Shown here one piece after another: positions 8,469 to 17,395 of a stretch of DNA of 64,000 nucleotides. This stretch comes from Mesorhizobium huakuii. Its GTDB lineage: Bacteria > Pseudomonadota > Alphaproteobacteria > Rhizobiales > Rhizobiaceae. Position 1 is the stretch's first letter. The number at the start of each line of letters is the position of its first letter. The stretch covers positions 496,001 through 560,000 of the forward strand of contig NZ_BSNY01000012.1 of the NCBI RefSeq assembly GCF_030160235.1. Reading direction: 5' to 3'. Below the pieces are notes generated by a model. The model was not told the DNA's origin and did no database searches. It saw only the letters and a program-made list of their open reading frames with translations. Made by a program: the position numbers and the translations under genes.

Positions 8469-9068
8469 ATGTTCGTGACATCTGCCTTCGCGCAAGAGTC
8501 CGCGCCTGCCGCCGATACCAGCCACGCTGCGACCGGAGCCGATACGCATTCCGGTACCAGCGTGCCTGCCGAAGCGCATGGCGCATTTCCGCCCTTCGAT
8601 CCTGCGACCTTCCCGTCGCAGCTCCTCTGGCTGGCGATCACTTTCGGGCTGTTCTACCTCTTCCTGAAGCGGGTCGTGGTGCCGCGCGTCGGCGGCATCA
8701 TCGATGTCCGCAACGATCGCATCAGCCAGGACCTCGATCAGGCATCGAAGTTGAAGGGCGAGGCCGACGCCGCCGTTGCCGCTTACGAACAGGAACTGGC
8801 GGAGGCCAAGAAGAACGCCAGCTCTATCGGCCAGCAGGCCGCCGATGCGGCCAAGGCGGAAGCCGAGACCGCACGCAAGAAGATCGAGGCCGCTCTCGAC
8901 GAGAAGCTTGGCGAAGCCGAGGCACGCATTTCTTCCATCAAGGCCAACGCCATGAAGGAAGTCGGCAGCATCGCCGAGGACACCGCTTCGGCGATCGTCG
9001 AGGCCCTGGTCGGCGGCAAGGCCAGCAAGGCCGAGATCGCGGCCGCGGTCAAATCCGTGGCCCGGTGA
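8469..9068 (+). CDS. atpF': F0 ATP synthase subunit b'
   Basis: This 199-residue protein has an Ala/Pro-rich N-terminal extension (about 45 residues). One transmembrane helix follows at about residues 53-72, then a long Ala/Lys/Glu coiled coil. It is the diverged b' subunit that pairs with b in the peripheral stalk of alphaproteobacterial, cyanobacterial and plastid ATP synthases. It precedes the b gene by 10 bp. The N-terminal extension contains a hydrophobic start that could act as a signal peptide. Confidence 0.93.
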   Translation: MFVTSAFAQESAPAADTSHAATGADTHSGTSVPAEAHGAFPPFDPATFPSQLLWLAITFGLFYLFLKRVVVPRVGGIIDVRNDRISQDLDQASKLKGEADAAVAAYEQELAEAKKNASSIGQQAADAAKAEAETARKKIEAALDEKLGEAEARISSIKANAMKEVGSIAEDTASAIVEALVGGKASKAEIAAAVKSVAR

Positions 9069-9078
9069 GGAGCGCATC

Positions 9079-9570
9079 ATGGACGCTACATCTCTCGCAA
9101 CGCTTTGGGCCACGATTGCCCTGATCATCTTCCTGGGCGTCGCCATCTACATCAAGGTGCCCGGTCTTATAGCCAAGGCGCTCGACGCCCGTGCTGCCAG
9201 GATCAGCAGCGAACTCGACGAGGCACGCAAGCTGCGCGACGAGGCCCAGCAACTGCTCGGCCAGTACAAGAAGAAGCGCAAGGAAGCCGAGCAGGAGGCT
9301 GCCGATATCGTCGCAGCCGCCAAGCGCGAAGCCGAGATGCTTGCCGCCGAAGCGCACAAGAAGACCGAGGACTATGTGGCCCGGCGTACCGCGCTTGCCG
9401 AGCAGAAGATCGGTCAGGCCGAGCGTGACGCGGTCGCCGAGGTGCGCGCCAGCGCCGTCGACATCGCCGTCGAGGCCGCCCGCGCGCTGCTCGCCGCCAA
9501 GGTAGACGTCAAGGCCGGCGCCGACCTGTTCAAGGCTTCGCTCGCGGATGTGAAGGCCAAGCTCAACTGA
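9079..9570 (+). CDS. atpF: F0 ATP synthase subunit b
   Basis: The 163-residue protein has an N-terminal transmembrane helix (about residues 7-27) and a long heptad-patterned coiled coil to the C-terminus, typical of the b subunit of the peripheral stalk. It is the last gene of the F0 operon. A 16-bp palindrome and then a strong intrinsic terminator follow. F1 genes are not in the window, consistent with the split F0/F1 operons of Rhizobiales. Confidence 0.95.
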   Translation: MDATSLATLWATIALIIFLGVAIYIKVPGLIAKALDARAARISSELDEARKLRDEAQQLLGQYKKKRKEAEQEAADIVAAAKREAEMLAAEAHKKTEDYVARRTALAEQKIGQAERDAVAEVRASAVDIAVEAARALLAAKVDVKAGADLFKASLADVKAKLN

Positions 9571-9586
9571 GCGGTTCTTGAACCGC
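9571..9586. repeat. 16-bp palindrome after atpF
   Basis: GCGGTTC-TT-GAACCGC begins at the base after the atpF stop codon and precedes the intrinsic terminator by 8 bp. Confidence 0.5.
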
Positions 9587-9594
9587 CGACATGG

Positions 9595-9623
9595 AGCCGC
9601 CCGGGCAACCTGGCGGCTTTTTT
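9595..9623 (+). terminator. Intrinsic terminator of the F0 operon
   Basis: AGCCGCC pairs with GGCGGCT. The stem extends through one mismatch to GG/CC closing a GCAA tetraloop. Six to seven T residues follow at once. This is the clearest intrinsic terminator in the window. Confidence 0.88.
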
Positions 9624-9649
9624 GTTGTGGGACTGAGGTCAAGGTTGCC

Positions 9650-9715
9650 AATCTCCCCTTTGTGGGGGAGATGCCCGGCAGGGCAGAGAGGGGCGTGACG
9701 GAACGCCGGCAGTTC
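9650..9715. repeat. Rhizobial intergenic repeat with ATCTCCCC dyad
   Basis: ATCTCCCC and GGGGGAGAT form an inverted repeat, followed by GCCCGGCAGGGC and a G-rich stretch. It lies in the gap between the F0 operon and rnhB. The sequence resembles a high-copy intergenic repeat I recall from Mesorhizobium genomes; copy number cannot be shown from one window. Confidence 0.55.
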
Positions 9716-9806
9716 GATTTCCATCCCCTGCGTCAGGTGCGAATTATCCCAGGAGCCTGGGCGCAACTGGCCCATGAGGAGGGAGTCCAGCTGTCATCGC
9801 TGTTGC

Positions 9807-10502
9807 TCAATCCAGTCCGGCCAAGCTTTCTTCTTCCGCCACTTCAGCCCCGCCCAGCCTGAACGGCGCGAACGAAACGCGGTGTAGCCGTGCTACCGGG
9901 CCATGCGCCTCGATCGCCGTGCGATGGCGGGCCGTGGCGTAGCCCATATGGACCTCGAAGCCGTAGCGGTCGTGGTGGCTGCCGCAGCCGCACATCATGC
10001 GATCGCGCATCACCTTGGCGACGATTGAGGCGGCGGCGATCGACTGCGAGCGCTGATCGCCCTTGATCAGGGCGCGGCCGTCGCACGGCAGCCCAGGCGG
10101 CACGTCGCGTCCATCCGCAAGCGCGAGCTTCGGCCGAACCGACAGCCCGACCAGGGCGCGGCGCATCGCCTCGAGGCTCGCCTTGAGGATGTTGCTGCCG
10201 TCGATGCCTTCGGCGCTGATCGAGGCCATCGAAACCGCCTGCGCGGAGCCGAGAATGCGCAGGAACAGCGCTTCGCGCTGCAAATGGCTGAGCCGTTTGG
10301 AATCGTCGAGGCCTTCGGGGATGTTGGCGGGGTCGAGCACCACCGCCGCGGCGACCACCGGCCCGGCCAGCGGCCCGCGGCCGGCCTCGTCCATGCCGGC
10401 CACTGGCCACAGGCCGTCGGCCATCGCCTTCGTCTCGAAGGAGAAATCGGGTTTCTCGACGATTTCGAAGAGAAGCGGAGAATCGGAACGCGCGCGAGCC
10501 AT
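9807..10502 (-). CDS. rnhB: Ribonuclease HII
   Basis: The 231-residue enzyme contains the [12 protein letters not shown] motif (Asp38 and Glu39) and later acidic residues of the type 2 RNase H active site. It removes RNA from RNA-DNA hybrids and single ribonucleotides from DNA. The start at 10502 (MARARSDSP) is preferred over an upstream ATG at 10580, which would add 26 unconserved, Arg/Pro-rich residues. It lies 153 bp downstream of the radical SAM gene on the same strand. Confidence 0.93.
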   Translation of the reverse strand: MARARSDSPLLFEIVEKPDFSFETKAMADGLWPVAGMDEAGRGPLAGPVVAAAVVLDPANIPEGLDDSKRLSHLQREALFLRILGSAQAVSMASISAEGIDGSNILKASLEAMRRALVGLSVRPKLALADGRDVPPGLPCDGRALIKGDQRSQSIAAASIVAKVMRDRMMCGCGSHHDRYGFEVHMGYATARHRTAIEAHGPVARLHRVSFAPFRLGGAEVAEEESLAGLD

Positions 10503-10655
10503 GTTGCGGCGAGGTTCGCATCGGCTCCGATTCTCCGCAAGTCCCTCCGGGTCGGGTGGGGCGCCGGACCGGGAGGGCACCGTCTGCAGGCCGGGGCAGG
10601 CCGGACGGGATTTTGTGTGCCGTGGCAGCTCAAACCGCCGCGACGAATTCCGGTC

Positions 10656-11861
10656 TTAGAGCAGCATCAACTGCTCCTGGTCTTTTCCGGCGGCGACGAA
10701 CTGGTCGGTGCGCAGCGTGCGCCGTTCGATATTGAGGCCAAGCCGCTTGGCGGTGATCTCGAAACGCCGGCCGATCTGCCAGGCGTAGGGGCCGGCGCCC
10801 TTCATGCGCTTGCCCCATTCCGAATCGTAATCTTTGCCGTCGCGCATCGACCGGATCAGCGACATCACGTGGCGGTAGCGGTCGGGATAGTGGCGCAGCA
10901 GCCAGTCCTTGAAGATCGGGCTGACCTCCAGCGGCAGGCGCAGCACGACGTACCCCGCCTCGCGCGCACCGGCAGCGTATGCCGAATCGAGGATCCGCTC
11001 CATCTCCTGGTCGGTGAGGCCGGGGATGATCGGCGCGACCATGACCGACGTCGGAATGCCGGCATCCGAAAGCTGCCGGATCGCCTCCAGCCGCTTGGTC
11101 GGCGTCGACGCGCGGGGTTCCATCGTCCTGGCCAGCATGCGGTCCATTGTCGTCACCGAAAGCGCAACCTTGGCCAGTCCGCGTTCGGCCATGCGCGACA
11201 ATATGTCGATGTCGCGCGTCACCAGAGCGGATTTGGTGACGATGCCGACCGGATGGCCGCGCGCCTCCAGCACTTCGAGGATCTCGCGCATGATCCGGTA
11301 CTGCTTCTCGATCGGCTGGTAGGGATCGGTGTTGGTGCCGATGGCGATGGTGCGCGGCTGGTAACCGTGCTTGGACAACTCCTTGTCGAGCAGCCGCGCC
11401 GCATCCGGCTTGGCGAACAGCTTGGATTCGAAATCCAGCCCCGGCGACAGGCCCATGAAGGCGTGCGTCGGCCGCGCGAAACAATAGACGCAGCCATGTT
11501 CGCAGCCGCGATAGGGGTTGATCGACCGGTCGAAGGAGATGTCGGGCGATTCGTTGCGGGTGATGACGGTGCGCGGCTTTTCCACCTGCACCTCGGTCTT
11601 GAACGGCGGCAGTTCCTCCAGCGAACTCCAGCCATCGTCGAATACATGCCGGCTGACCGGTTCGAAGCGGCCGGACGGATTGATGCCCGCCGACCGGCCG
11701 CGGTTGCGGTCCGGACGGATACGCATGCCACTCTGCTCGATCATCGCATTGGCCATTTCGGCACGTCCTGCCCCGAAGGCTGCAATGTCGGCACGCACGA
11801 TCGGTTCCATCTTGGCCCGCTCCCAGGGACTGTCCATGTTGTTTCGAATCGCTCTGTTCAT
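10656..11861 (-). CDS. PA0069-type radical SAM protein
   Basis: This 401-residue protein has the radical SAM cluster motif C-x3-C-x2-C in YRGCEHGCVYCFARP, followed by the SAM-binding region with GTNTDPYQP and a TIM-barrel-like C-terminus. It belongs to the PA0069/SplB-like group, whose substrate is unknown. The ATG at 11861 has an AGGA ribosome binding site 8 bases upstream. It is divergent from the glycosyltransferase-like gene across 100 bp. The GHPVGIVTKSALVTRDIDIL segment matches SplB-like relatives. Confidence 0.88.
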   Translation of the reverse strand: MNRAIRNNMDSPWERAKMEPIVRADIAAFGAGRAEMANAMIEQSGMRIRPDRNRGRSAGINPSGRFEPVSRHVFDDGWSSLEELPPFKTEVQVEKPRTVITRNESPDISFDRSINPYRGCEHGCVYCFARPTHAFMGLSPGLDFESKLFAKPDAARLLDKELSKHGYQPRTIAIGTNTDPYQPIEKQYRIMREILEVLEARGHPVGIVTKSALVTRDIDILSRMAERGLAKVALSVTTMDRMLARTMEPRASTPTKRLEAIRQLSDAGIPTSVMVAPIIPGLTDQEMERILDSAYAAGAREAGYVVLRLPLEVSPIFKDWLLRHYPDRYRHVMSLIRSMRDGKDYDSEWGKRMKGAGPYAWQIGRRFEITAKRLGLNIERRTLRTDQFVAAGKDQEQLMLL

Positions 11862-11960
11862 GAAATTATTCCTATTTTGCCGATGAGAACAAAGCAAGAA
11901 CTTTTTATGCTGCGCCGCAAAAACTGGCGCAGTGCGCGGCTTTCCGCTATTCGGCTAAAT

Positions 11961-12485
11961 ATGCTCAGTGTTCTCATCGAAACCCGCAATGACGAGGAGG
12001 CTCTCGCCCGCACGCTAGGCTCGCTGATTGGCGGCGCGGTCGAGGGCGTTGTGCGCGACGTGATCGTCTGCGACACCGGCTCCACCGACCAGACCCATCA
12101 TGTCGCCGAGCATGCCGGCTGCCACTATGTGGCAAGCGGCGGCATCGCCGCCGGGATAAGGCAGGCCAAGGGTGACTGGCTGTTGCTGCTGGAGCCGGGC
12201 GCGCGGCTGGTGGAGGGCTGGATCGATGCGGTCGTCGCCCACACGGCGAGGCAAACCATGGCGGCGCGGTTCTCTCGTGCGCGCGGCAGCCGCACAGCGT
12301 TCCTCGCCCGGGTCTTTTCGGGGAACCGCGCGCTCGCCGATGGGCTGGTGATCAGCAAGCGCCAGGCGGCGTCCTTGTCGAAAAACGCCGGCAGCGCCGA
12401 GGCGCTGGCGCGCGGCCTGGCGACGAAGAAGCTCGAAGCCGAGATCTGGGTGGCGCCACCGAAGCAGCACCGCGCGACGAAGTGA
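11961..12485 (+). CDS. Short family 2 glycosyltransferase-like protein
   Basis: The 174-residue protein starts with LSVLIETRNDEEALARTLGSL and has VIVCDTGSTDQT, the nucleotide-sugar-binding pattern of GT-A family 2 enzymes. It ends soon after the usual DxD region, where the sequence is LLLEPGARL, so the metal-binding Asp pair is not clear. It is shorter than typical enzymes (over 230 residues). It could be a reduced or non-catalytic family member. Upstream in-frame ATGs at 11883 and 11908 would add positively charged residues. Confidence 0.6.
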   Translation: MLSVLIETRNDEEALARTLGSLIGGAVEGVVRDVIVCDTGSTDQTHHVAEHAGCHYVASGGIAAGIRQAKGDWLLLLEPGARLVEGWIDAVVAHTARQTMAARFSRARGSRTAFLARVFSGNRALADGLVISKRQAASLSKNAGSAEALARGLATKKLEAEIWVAPPKQHRATK

Positions 12486-12614
12486 TTTTTTGCATCTGCT
12501 CAGTCTATTGTGCGTTGCACAAGATCTGACGTGAGGTTAGCCTTCCCTCAGGTGGGTGAATTGGGTTTGGGTCATACGAGTGGTGAGCACCGATGCGGCA
12601 TCGGTGGCACCCTC

Positions 12615-13604
12615 ATGGACGAGGACCCGATGACCCTTTCAACATCCGACGAATCCGGTGCCGCCAGTCTCGAGGCCATTGCGCGCAACGGCAGCCTGCT
12701 GCGGCGCATCGCGGTGCGCATTCCGACCTATCTCACGGACCTGCGCGAAAACCCTGCCTGGTTGCCGATGTTCATGCTGGCGCGCACAATGCCCGGGCGC
12801 CGCATACATTGGCTGGGCGCAAAGCGTGCGCGTCCTGCCGACAATGCCGGGGATACGATGTTTTCCGGTGTCGAGCGGGCCGCGGTGGTCGATGCTTTGC
12901 GTTCCGATGGCCTGTTTTCAGGCCTCCTCCTGCCTTCGGAGATCCATGAAGAGATCGCGGATTTCGCGGCGCGTACGCCTTGCTTCGGCAATTTCGACCG
13001 CCGTCTCGAATTCATGCCGGGCGAGCATGCCCAGGCCGAGAAACGCCTGGGCCGTTCGCTGCTTAGCGGGCACTATTTCGAACGCATCCTCGACTGCCCG
13101 GCAGCACTTGCCATACAGCGCGATCCGCTGCTTCTCGACATTGCCGCGCACTATCTCGGTGCTCAGGCGAAGCTGATTACGACGCGAGTCTGGTGGAGCT
13201 TTCCGACCGGCGAAGCCTCGGACGCCGACAAGAACCTTGCCTCGCTCGGCAAGTATCATTTCGACCTCGACGACTGGCGCATGCTGAAGTTCTTCTTCTA
13301 CCTCAAGCCCGTCGATGTCGACACCGGTCCGCATGTCTATGTCAGGGGCAGCCACAGGCGCCGCGCCATCAAGCATCAGCTCACCCTGTTGGTCGGCCAT
13401 TCCGCCCAGGAGGTGCTGGACGTCTATGGCGAGCACAGCCCGGTGACGCTGACCGGCGAAGCCGGCCTCGGCTTCGTCGAGGATCCGTTCGGCTTTCACA
13501 TGGGCACCGTGCCGGCGCGCACGCCGCGGCTGATGATGGAAGTCGGCTTCGGCGTCTCACGCCCCTCGCGCCGGCGCTTTCATGGCGAACCGGTGATCCG
13601 CTGA
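12615..13604 (+). CDS. PhyH-like Fe(II)/2-oxoglutarate oxygenase
   Basis: The 329-residue protein has a double-stranded beta-helix-type C-terminal half with KYHFDLDDW (His215 and Asp217) and a distal GFHMGT (His295), a candidate facial triad for iron. An Arg about 10 residues later could bind 2-oxoglutarate. It resembles phytanoyl-CoA dioxygenase family proteins; the substrate is unknown. The N-terminal 100 residues are specific to this subgroup. The start is uncertain: ATG at 12630 has GAGGA just upstream, while 12615 is the longer choice. No operon partner is evident; it converges on moaB. Confidence 0.65.
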   Translation: MDEDPMTLSTSDESGAASLEAIARNGSLLRRIAVRIPTYLTDLRENPAWLPMFMLARTMPGRRIHWLGAKRARPADNAGDTMFSGVERAAVVDALRSDGLFSGLLLPSEIHEEIADFAARTPCFGNFDRRLEFMPGEHAQAEKRLGRSLLSGHYFERILDCPAALAIQRDPLLLDIAAHYLGAQAKLITTRVWWSFPTGEASDADKNLASLGKYHFDLDDWRMLKFFFYLKPVDVDTGPHVYVRGSHRRRAIKHQLTLLVGHSAQEVLDVYGEHSPVTLTGEAGLGFVEDPFGFHMGTVPARTPRLMMEVGFGVSRPSRRRFHGEPVIR

Positions 13605-13629
13605 AGGCGGGGAAGCGCAATTCCGTGTG

Positions 13630-14175
13630 TCACTTCCCGCGCCGCAGATGTTCGTCCAGGCGCGGCATGATCTCGACGAAGTTGCAGGGCATGTGGCGAT
13701 AGTCGAGCTGCGCCTTGAGGATGCCGTCCCAGGCGTCCTTGCAGGCGCCGGGCGAGCCCGGCAGCACGAAGACGAAGGTGGCGTTGACGACGCCGCCGGT
13801 CGCCCGGCTCTGGATCGTCGACGTGCCGATCTTGTCGTAGGAGATGCGGTGGAACACTTCGGAAAAGCCGTCCATGCGCTTTTCGAAGATCGGCTCCAGC
13901 GCCTCCGGCGTCACGTCGCGGCCGGTGAAGCCGGTACCGCCGGTGGTGATGACGACATCGATGTCCTTGTCCCGCGACCACGCCAGAACCATGTCGCGGA
14001 TCTTGTCGCGGTCATCGGTGACGATATCGCGGGCCGCCAGGATGTGGCCGGCCTCGGTGATGCGGTCGGCCAGCGTCTGTCCGGATTTATCGTCGGCAAG
14101 GCTGCGCGTGTCGGAAACCGTCAGCACGGCGATGCGCACCGGAATGAACGAACGGCTCTCGTTGATCCCAGCCAT
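13630..14175 (-). CDS. moaB: Molybdenum cofactor biosynthesis protein B
   Basis: The 181-residue MoaB/MogA-fold protein has ITTGGTGFTGRDVTPEA, the molybdopterin-binding loop, and SRATGGVVNATFVFVLPGSPGA. It probably adenylylates molybdopterin during cofactor maturation. Its ATG at 14175 lies one base after the ispE stop, so the two are translationally coupled. A longer open frame reaching 14343 overlaps ispE and has no family similarity there, so the short start is used. Confidence 0.93.
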   Translation of the reverse strand: MAGINESRSFIPVRIAVLTVSDTRSLADDKSGQTLADRITEAGHILAARDIVTDDRDKIRDMVLAWSRDKDIDVVITTGGTGFTGRDVTPEALEPIFEKRMDGFSEVFHRISYDKIGTSTIQSRATGGVVNATFVFVLPGSPGACKDAWDGILKAQLDYRHMPCNFVEIMPRLDEHLRRGK

Positions 14176-14176
14176 T

Positions 14177-15064
14177 TCACTCAGCCTCCGAGGACATGCT
14201 GCGCGTCGCCGCGACGAACCAGTCGGGCTGGCGGTTGCGGATCTCGGCCGCCGCGCGCTTGGCGACATTGCCGGTCTCGAACAGCCCGAAGCATGTCGCG
14301 CCCGATCCGGACATCCGTGAAAAGCCAGATCCGGCCTTATCAAGCCATGACAGAGCCCGGCCTATAGCGGGCTGCAGCGCAAGGGCTGCCGGCTCCAGAT
14401 CATTGCGGGTGATCTCCAGCCAGTTGCGCAGGCTGTGAAAATCGATGCTGCGCGGCAGCGGCGGCATGGGCTCGTTGTCACGGCGGGGCAGGGCCGCGAA
14501 GACATCCGCCGTCGAGACCGGCGTGCCCGGATTGACCAGCACCAGTCCCAGCGCCGAAAAGTCCGGTAGCATCGACAACTCGTCACCAATGCCGCGCGCC
14601 ACCAGCGGCTTTGCCGCCAGGCACATCGGCACGTCGGCGCCAAGCGAGAGGCCGATCCGCGCCAGCTCGGCGTCGTTTATGTCCAGGCCCCAAGTCTGTG
14701 CCAGCCCGCGCAGTACGGCCGCCGCATCGCTCGACCCGCCGCCGACTCCCGAGGCGACCGGCAGGTTCTTTTCCAACCTTATCGAGACGGACGGGGTGCG
14801 CCCGGAGCCGGCCTCCCGTCGCAAGGCATCGCGCGCCTTGAGCACAAGATTGCTGGCGTCGAGCGGAACCGCCGGCGCATAGCGGCCGGACAGGGTGAAA
14901 TCGTCGCTGTCGGCTAGGGCGATCTCGACCCTGTCGCCGAAACGCGTGAAAACCGCCAGGCTGTCGATCAGGTGATAGCCGTCAGGGCGCCTGCCGGTTA
15001 CATGCAGCGCCAGATTGATCTTGGCGTGCGCGTGCCAGGTGCGCGAACCGATTTCGGTGTCCAC
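14177..15064 (-). CDS. ispE: 4-(cytidine 5'-diphospho)-2-C-methyl-D-erythritol kinase
   Basis: This 295-residue GHMP kinase has the AKINLALHVTGRRPDGYH start and the PVASGVGGGSSDAAA ATP-binding loop. The third motif is GSGFSRMSGSGATCFGL. It phosphorylates CDP-methylerythritol in the MEP pathway to isoprenoids. It begins with GTG at 15064. It lies in a minus-strand run: small membrane protein, ispE, moaB. The same pathway is represented in the window by dxs. Confidence 0.96.
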   Translation of the reverse strand: MDTEIGSRTWHAHAKINLALHVTGRRPDGYHLIDSLAVFTRFGDRVEIALADSDDFTLSGRYAPAVPLDASNLVLKARDALRREAGSGRTPSVSIRLEKNLPVASGVGGGSSDAAAVLRGLAQTWGLDINDAELARIGLSLGADVPMCLAAKPLVARGIGDELSMLPDFSALGLVLVNPGTPVSTADVFAALPRRDNEPMPPLPRSIDFHSLRNWLEITRNDLEPAALALQPAIGRALSWLDKAGSGFSRMSGSGATCFGLFETGNVAKRAAAEIRNRQPDWFVAATRSMSSEAE

Positions 15065-15090
15065 GGCGTCAGTCGTATTGGGGATGATGC

Positions 15091-15276
15091 TCAGTCCTTG
15101 GCCAGCCGGTATTCGCCGGTCTTCGGGTCCTTGACCAGCGTTCCCATCGCGCCATTGGCCGCCTGCTTTTCGGTGCGCCTCACCTTGGCCGTCACGCGCT
15201 CGGCTTCCCGGATGAAAGTGCGGTAGCCGAAATAGGCGGCGACGCCGACGACGGCGAAGAAGATGATCTGCGGCAT
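15091..15276 (-). CDS. Small single-helix membrane protein
   Basis: The 61-residue protein begins with a transmembrane helix (about residues 3-19, IIFFAVVGVAAYFGY). A basic cytoplasmic tail and a C-terminal LVKDPKTGEYRLAKD segment follow. The ATG at 15276 has AGGAG 8 bases upstream. It lies 26 bp upstream of ispE and is probably cotranscribed with it. The function is unknown. The tail motif DPxTGxY occurs in other small rhizobial membrane proteins, as far as I recall. Confidence 0.75.
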   Translation of the reverse strand: MPQIIFFAVVGVAAYFGYRTFIREAERVTAKVRRTEKQAANGAMGTLVKDPKTGEYRLAKD

Positions 15277-15328
15277 GTCACAACTCCTACCACGCTGGGC
15301 CGGCGAAGGCGGCCGGTCGGGTCGGTTC

Positions 15329-15376
15329 ATGCATGTCGCCCAAAACTGTGTCCGGTTTTGGGAAAACGGCATGCAT
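15329..15376. repeat. 48-bp intergenic palindrome, family A copy 2
   Basis: ATGCATGTCG and CGGCATGCAT form the outer stem (one mismatch) and CCCAAAA/TTTTGGG the inner stem, as in the copy at 1415-1463. It lies between the S49 peptidase gene and the small membrane protein gene. Confidence 0.78.
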
Positions 15377-15416
15377 AGGACTTCAAGCATTCATGCTAGA
15401 CGCTTTTGCGCGGTTT

Positions 15417-16277
15417 TCAAAGCCCGAAGCGAGCCCACGATGCGCGCTCTTCCGCCGCATCGATGACGCCGCTGGCGGCAGCAGCGGCGATATCGGGCGC
15501 TGAAAAGCCCTTGCTTGAGCCGAACAGGCCGAAACGGCCGAGGAAACCGCGCGGCGCGGTGATCAGCCTGAGCTGGGTTTTCGCGCCAAACCGGGTCTTC
15601 AGCACAGTGCGCATGTCGCCGAGCGCATCGACGAGGCCGAGTTCCAGGCCCTTCTTGCCGGTCCAGAACAGGCCGGTGAACAGATCCGGGTCGTCCTTCA
15701 GCTTCGTGCCGCGCCGCTCCTTGACCAGATCGATGAAGGTCTCGTGCACCTCGAGCTGCAGCGCCTTCAGCCGCTCCACGTCTTCCTTTTTCTCGGGCTT
15801 GAACGGGTCAAGCACCGCCTTGTTCTGGCCCGCGGTATGGACACGGCGCTCGACGCCGATCTTCTTCATCAGTTCGGGAAAGCCGAACGAGGCCGAAACC
15901 ACGCCGATGGAGCCGACGATGGAGGACGGATCGGCAAAGATCTCGTCACCGGCGACCGCGATCATGTAGCCGCCCGAGGCCGCGACATCCTCGACGAAGA
16001 CCAGAACTTGCCTGTTCTTTTCAACCGCCAGGTCACGGATGCGCCTGAAGATCAGCCGCGACTGCACCGGCGAGCCGCCGGGCGAATTGATCGAGATGGC
16101 GACCGCCGGCGCGTCGAAGGAAAACGCCTTCTCGATAAGACCGGCGGTCGAGGCCAGCGAGAGGTTTTGCCGAAACTGGCCGCCCGACATGATCGTGCCG
16201 TGCAGCCGGATGACCGGAATGGTGACGACGGTGGAGCGCCAGGATTTCGGCAGAAGGCGGTTGAAAAGGCGTTTCAC
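15417..16277 (-). CDS. S49-family (SppA/SohB-like) serine peptidase
   Basis: The 286-residue protein has the ISINSPGGSP motif and VEDVAASGGYMIAVAGDEIFA, in which Ser101 is the expected nucleophile, followed by SSIVGSIGVVSA. These are the conserved blocks of ClpP-fold S49 signal peptide peptidases. The N-terminus has no clear transmembrane helix, as in short SohB-like forms, so the membrane association is uncertain. It probably degrades signal peptides or membrane protein fragments. The C-terminal 45 residues are Ala-rich. Confidence 0.9.
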   Translation of the reverse strand: MKRLFNRLLPKSWRSTVVTIPVIRLHGTIMSGGQFRQNLSLASTAGLIEKAFSFDAPAVAISINSPGGSPVQSRLIFRRIRDLAVEKNRQVLVFVEDVAASGGYMIAVAGDEIFADPSSIVGSIGVVSASFGFPELMKKIGVERRVHTAGQNKAVLDPFKPEKKEDVERLKALQLEVHETFIDLVKERRGTKLKDDPDLFTGLFWTGKKGLELGLVDALGDMRTVLKTRFGAKTQLRLITAPRGFLGRFGLFGSSKGFSAPDIAAAAASGVIDAAEERASWARFGL

Positions 16278-16355
16278 GAGGGCGTGGTCTCCGGTCGATG
16301 GTTGCAGGCATGTAGGGATTTCCCGGCCAACGGCAATGCGGCGGCCAGGAATAGC

Positions 16356-17171
16356 TCAATCTCCAAACAGCGAGGCGAGACCGTTGGTAATCATTTCGCT
16401 GCGCTCGTCGGGGCCATTGCCCGATTGCGCGTGCAGCATCAAAGGCGGACGAATGGCAAGCTTTCCGCGCGCGCCGAGCGCTGCCCGCACAATAATGCGG
16501 ATCGCCGCCGCGTCGGGGCGAGGGTGCACGGCCAGCATCTCGGCATCGCCGAAACGGCCTGATATCGCGTCGAGAATGGCGCCGAGCTGTTCGGGCCGCG
16601 CGATGACGGCAAGCCCGCCGCGCGGCCTGACCACCGCCGCCGCGCTGCGGATCCAGCTCTCGAACAGCCCGTCCTCCATCACGTGGGCTTCCTTTCGCAA
16701 CCGGTCCGGCGTGGCGCGGTCCCTGGCTGCGTTGAAGGGCGGGTTCATGATGACGTAGTCGAAGTCGTTGTCGGCCAGACCTGCCGCCACCCGGGCCTGG
16801 CCTGAAACCGTGACGTCGGCGACGAGCACGGATGCGCGATCGCTGAGATGCGCATTGCCGGGGTGAGCAAGGGTGGCCGATGCGAAGGCGGCCATTTCCG
16901 GCGCGCGTTCGACCAGAACGGCCTGGGCAGCCGGGCAGCGCGAAAGCACCGCCAGGCCAGCAGCGCCGGCGCCGGCGCCGAAATCGGCGAGACGTCCGCC
17001 GAAGACCGACGGCACGGACGCCGCCAGCATCATCGCATCCATGCCGGCGCGATGGCCGCCATGCTTGGGCTGCACCAGCCAGAACCGGCCGCGATGGAAG
17101 GCATCGACCGTATGGGCCGGCGTGTCCGGGCCAAGGGCGTCAAGGGCAGGGGCGGCTGGCGCGGCCGACAT
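16356..17171 (-). CDS. TrmN6-like N6-adenine methyltransferase
   Basis: The 271-residue Rossmann-fold methyltransferase has a SAM-binding DFGAGAGAAGLAVL loop and the catalytic DYVIMNPPFN motif of N6-adenine methyltransferases. The closest well-known relatives modify adenosine 37 of tRNA1(Val). Its ATG overlaps the TAA of the upstream DUF2007 gene by one base (TAATG), which implies translational coupling. A much longer frame reaching 17567 is the DUF2007 region read in another frame and is not coding for this protein. Confidence 0.87.
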   Translation of the reverse strand: MSAAPAAPALDALGPDTPAHTVDAFHRGRFWLVQPKHGGHRAGMDAMMLAASVPSVFGGRLADFGAGAGAAGLAVLSRCPAAQAVLVERAPEMAAFASATLAHPGNAHLSDRASVLVADVTVSGQARVAAGLADNDFDYVIMNPPFNAARDRATPDRLRKEAHVMEDGLFESWIRSAAAVVRPRGGLAVIARPEQLGAILDAISGRFGDAEMLAVHPRPDAAAIRIIVRAALGARGKLAIRPPLMLHAQSGNGPDERSEMITNGLASLFGD

Positions 17172-17395
17172 TATTTTGTGCGGATCTCGTTGGCGATGCC
17201 GGCATCCCTGAGGATGCGACGAGCGGCATCGGCCTGGTCGGCGTCGACCATGACGCGCTTCTGCAAAAGACCGATCGACCCTTCGAGAATGCTCATATTC
17301 TGATCGGCGACAAAGCAGGCGATACCGGCGTCGCGCATCAGCGATTCGACAAAGGAGATGATCACGGCATCGTTGGTACGGACAAGTTCTATCAT
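17171..17395 (-). CDS. DUF2007 small signal-transducing-type protein
   Basis: The 74-residue protein is a PII-like ferredoxin-fold domain. It starts MIELVRTNDAVIISFVES, has a central GIACFVADQNMS segment, and ends with the DQADAARRIL helix typical of DUF2007. The function is unknown; the family is proposed to bind regulators or metals. It is coupled to the downstream methyltransferase gene by a one-base overlap. In-frame ATGs at 17446 and 17509 would add unconserved residues, so 17395 is used despite a weak ribosome binding site. Confidence 0.82.
   Translation of the reverse strand: MIELVRTNDAVIISFVESLMRDAGIACFVADQNMSILEGSIGLLQKRVMVDADQADAARRILRDAGIANEIRTK

Noticed and set aside
10284-11960. 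N-terminal extension of the glycosyltransferase frame back to 10284
   Set aside because: It runs antisense over rnhB and the radical SAM gene; the GT motif begins at 11961.
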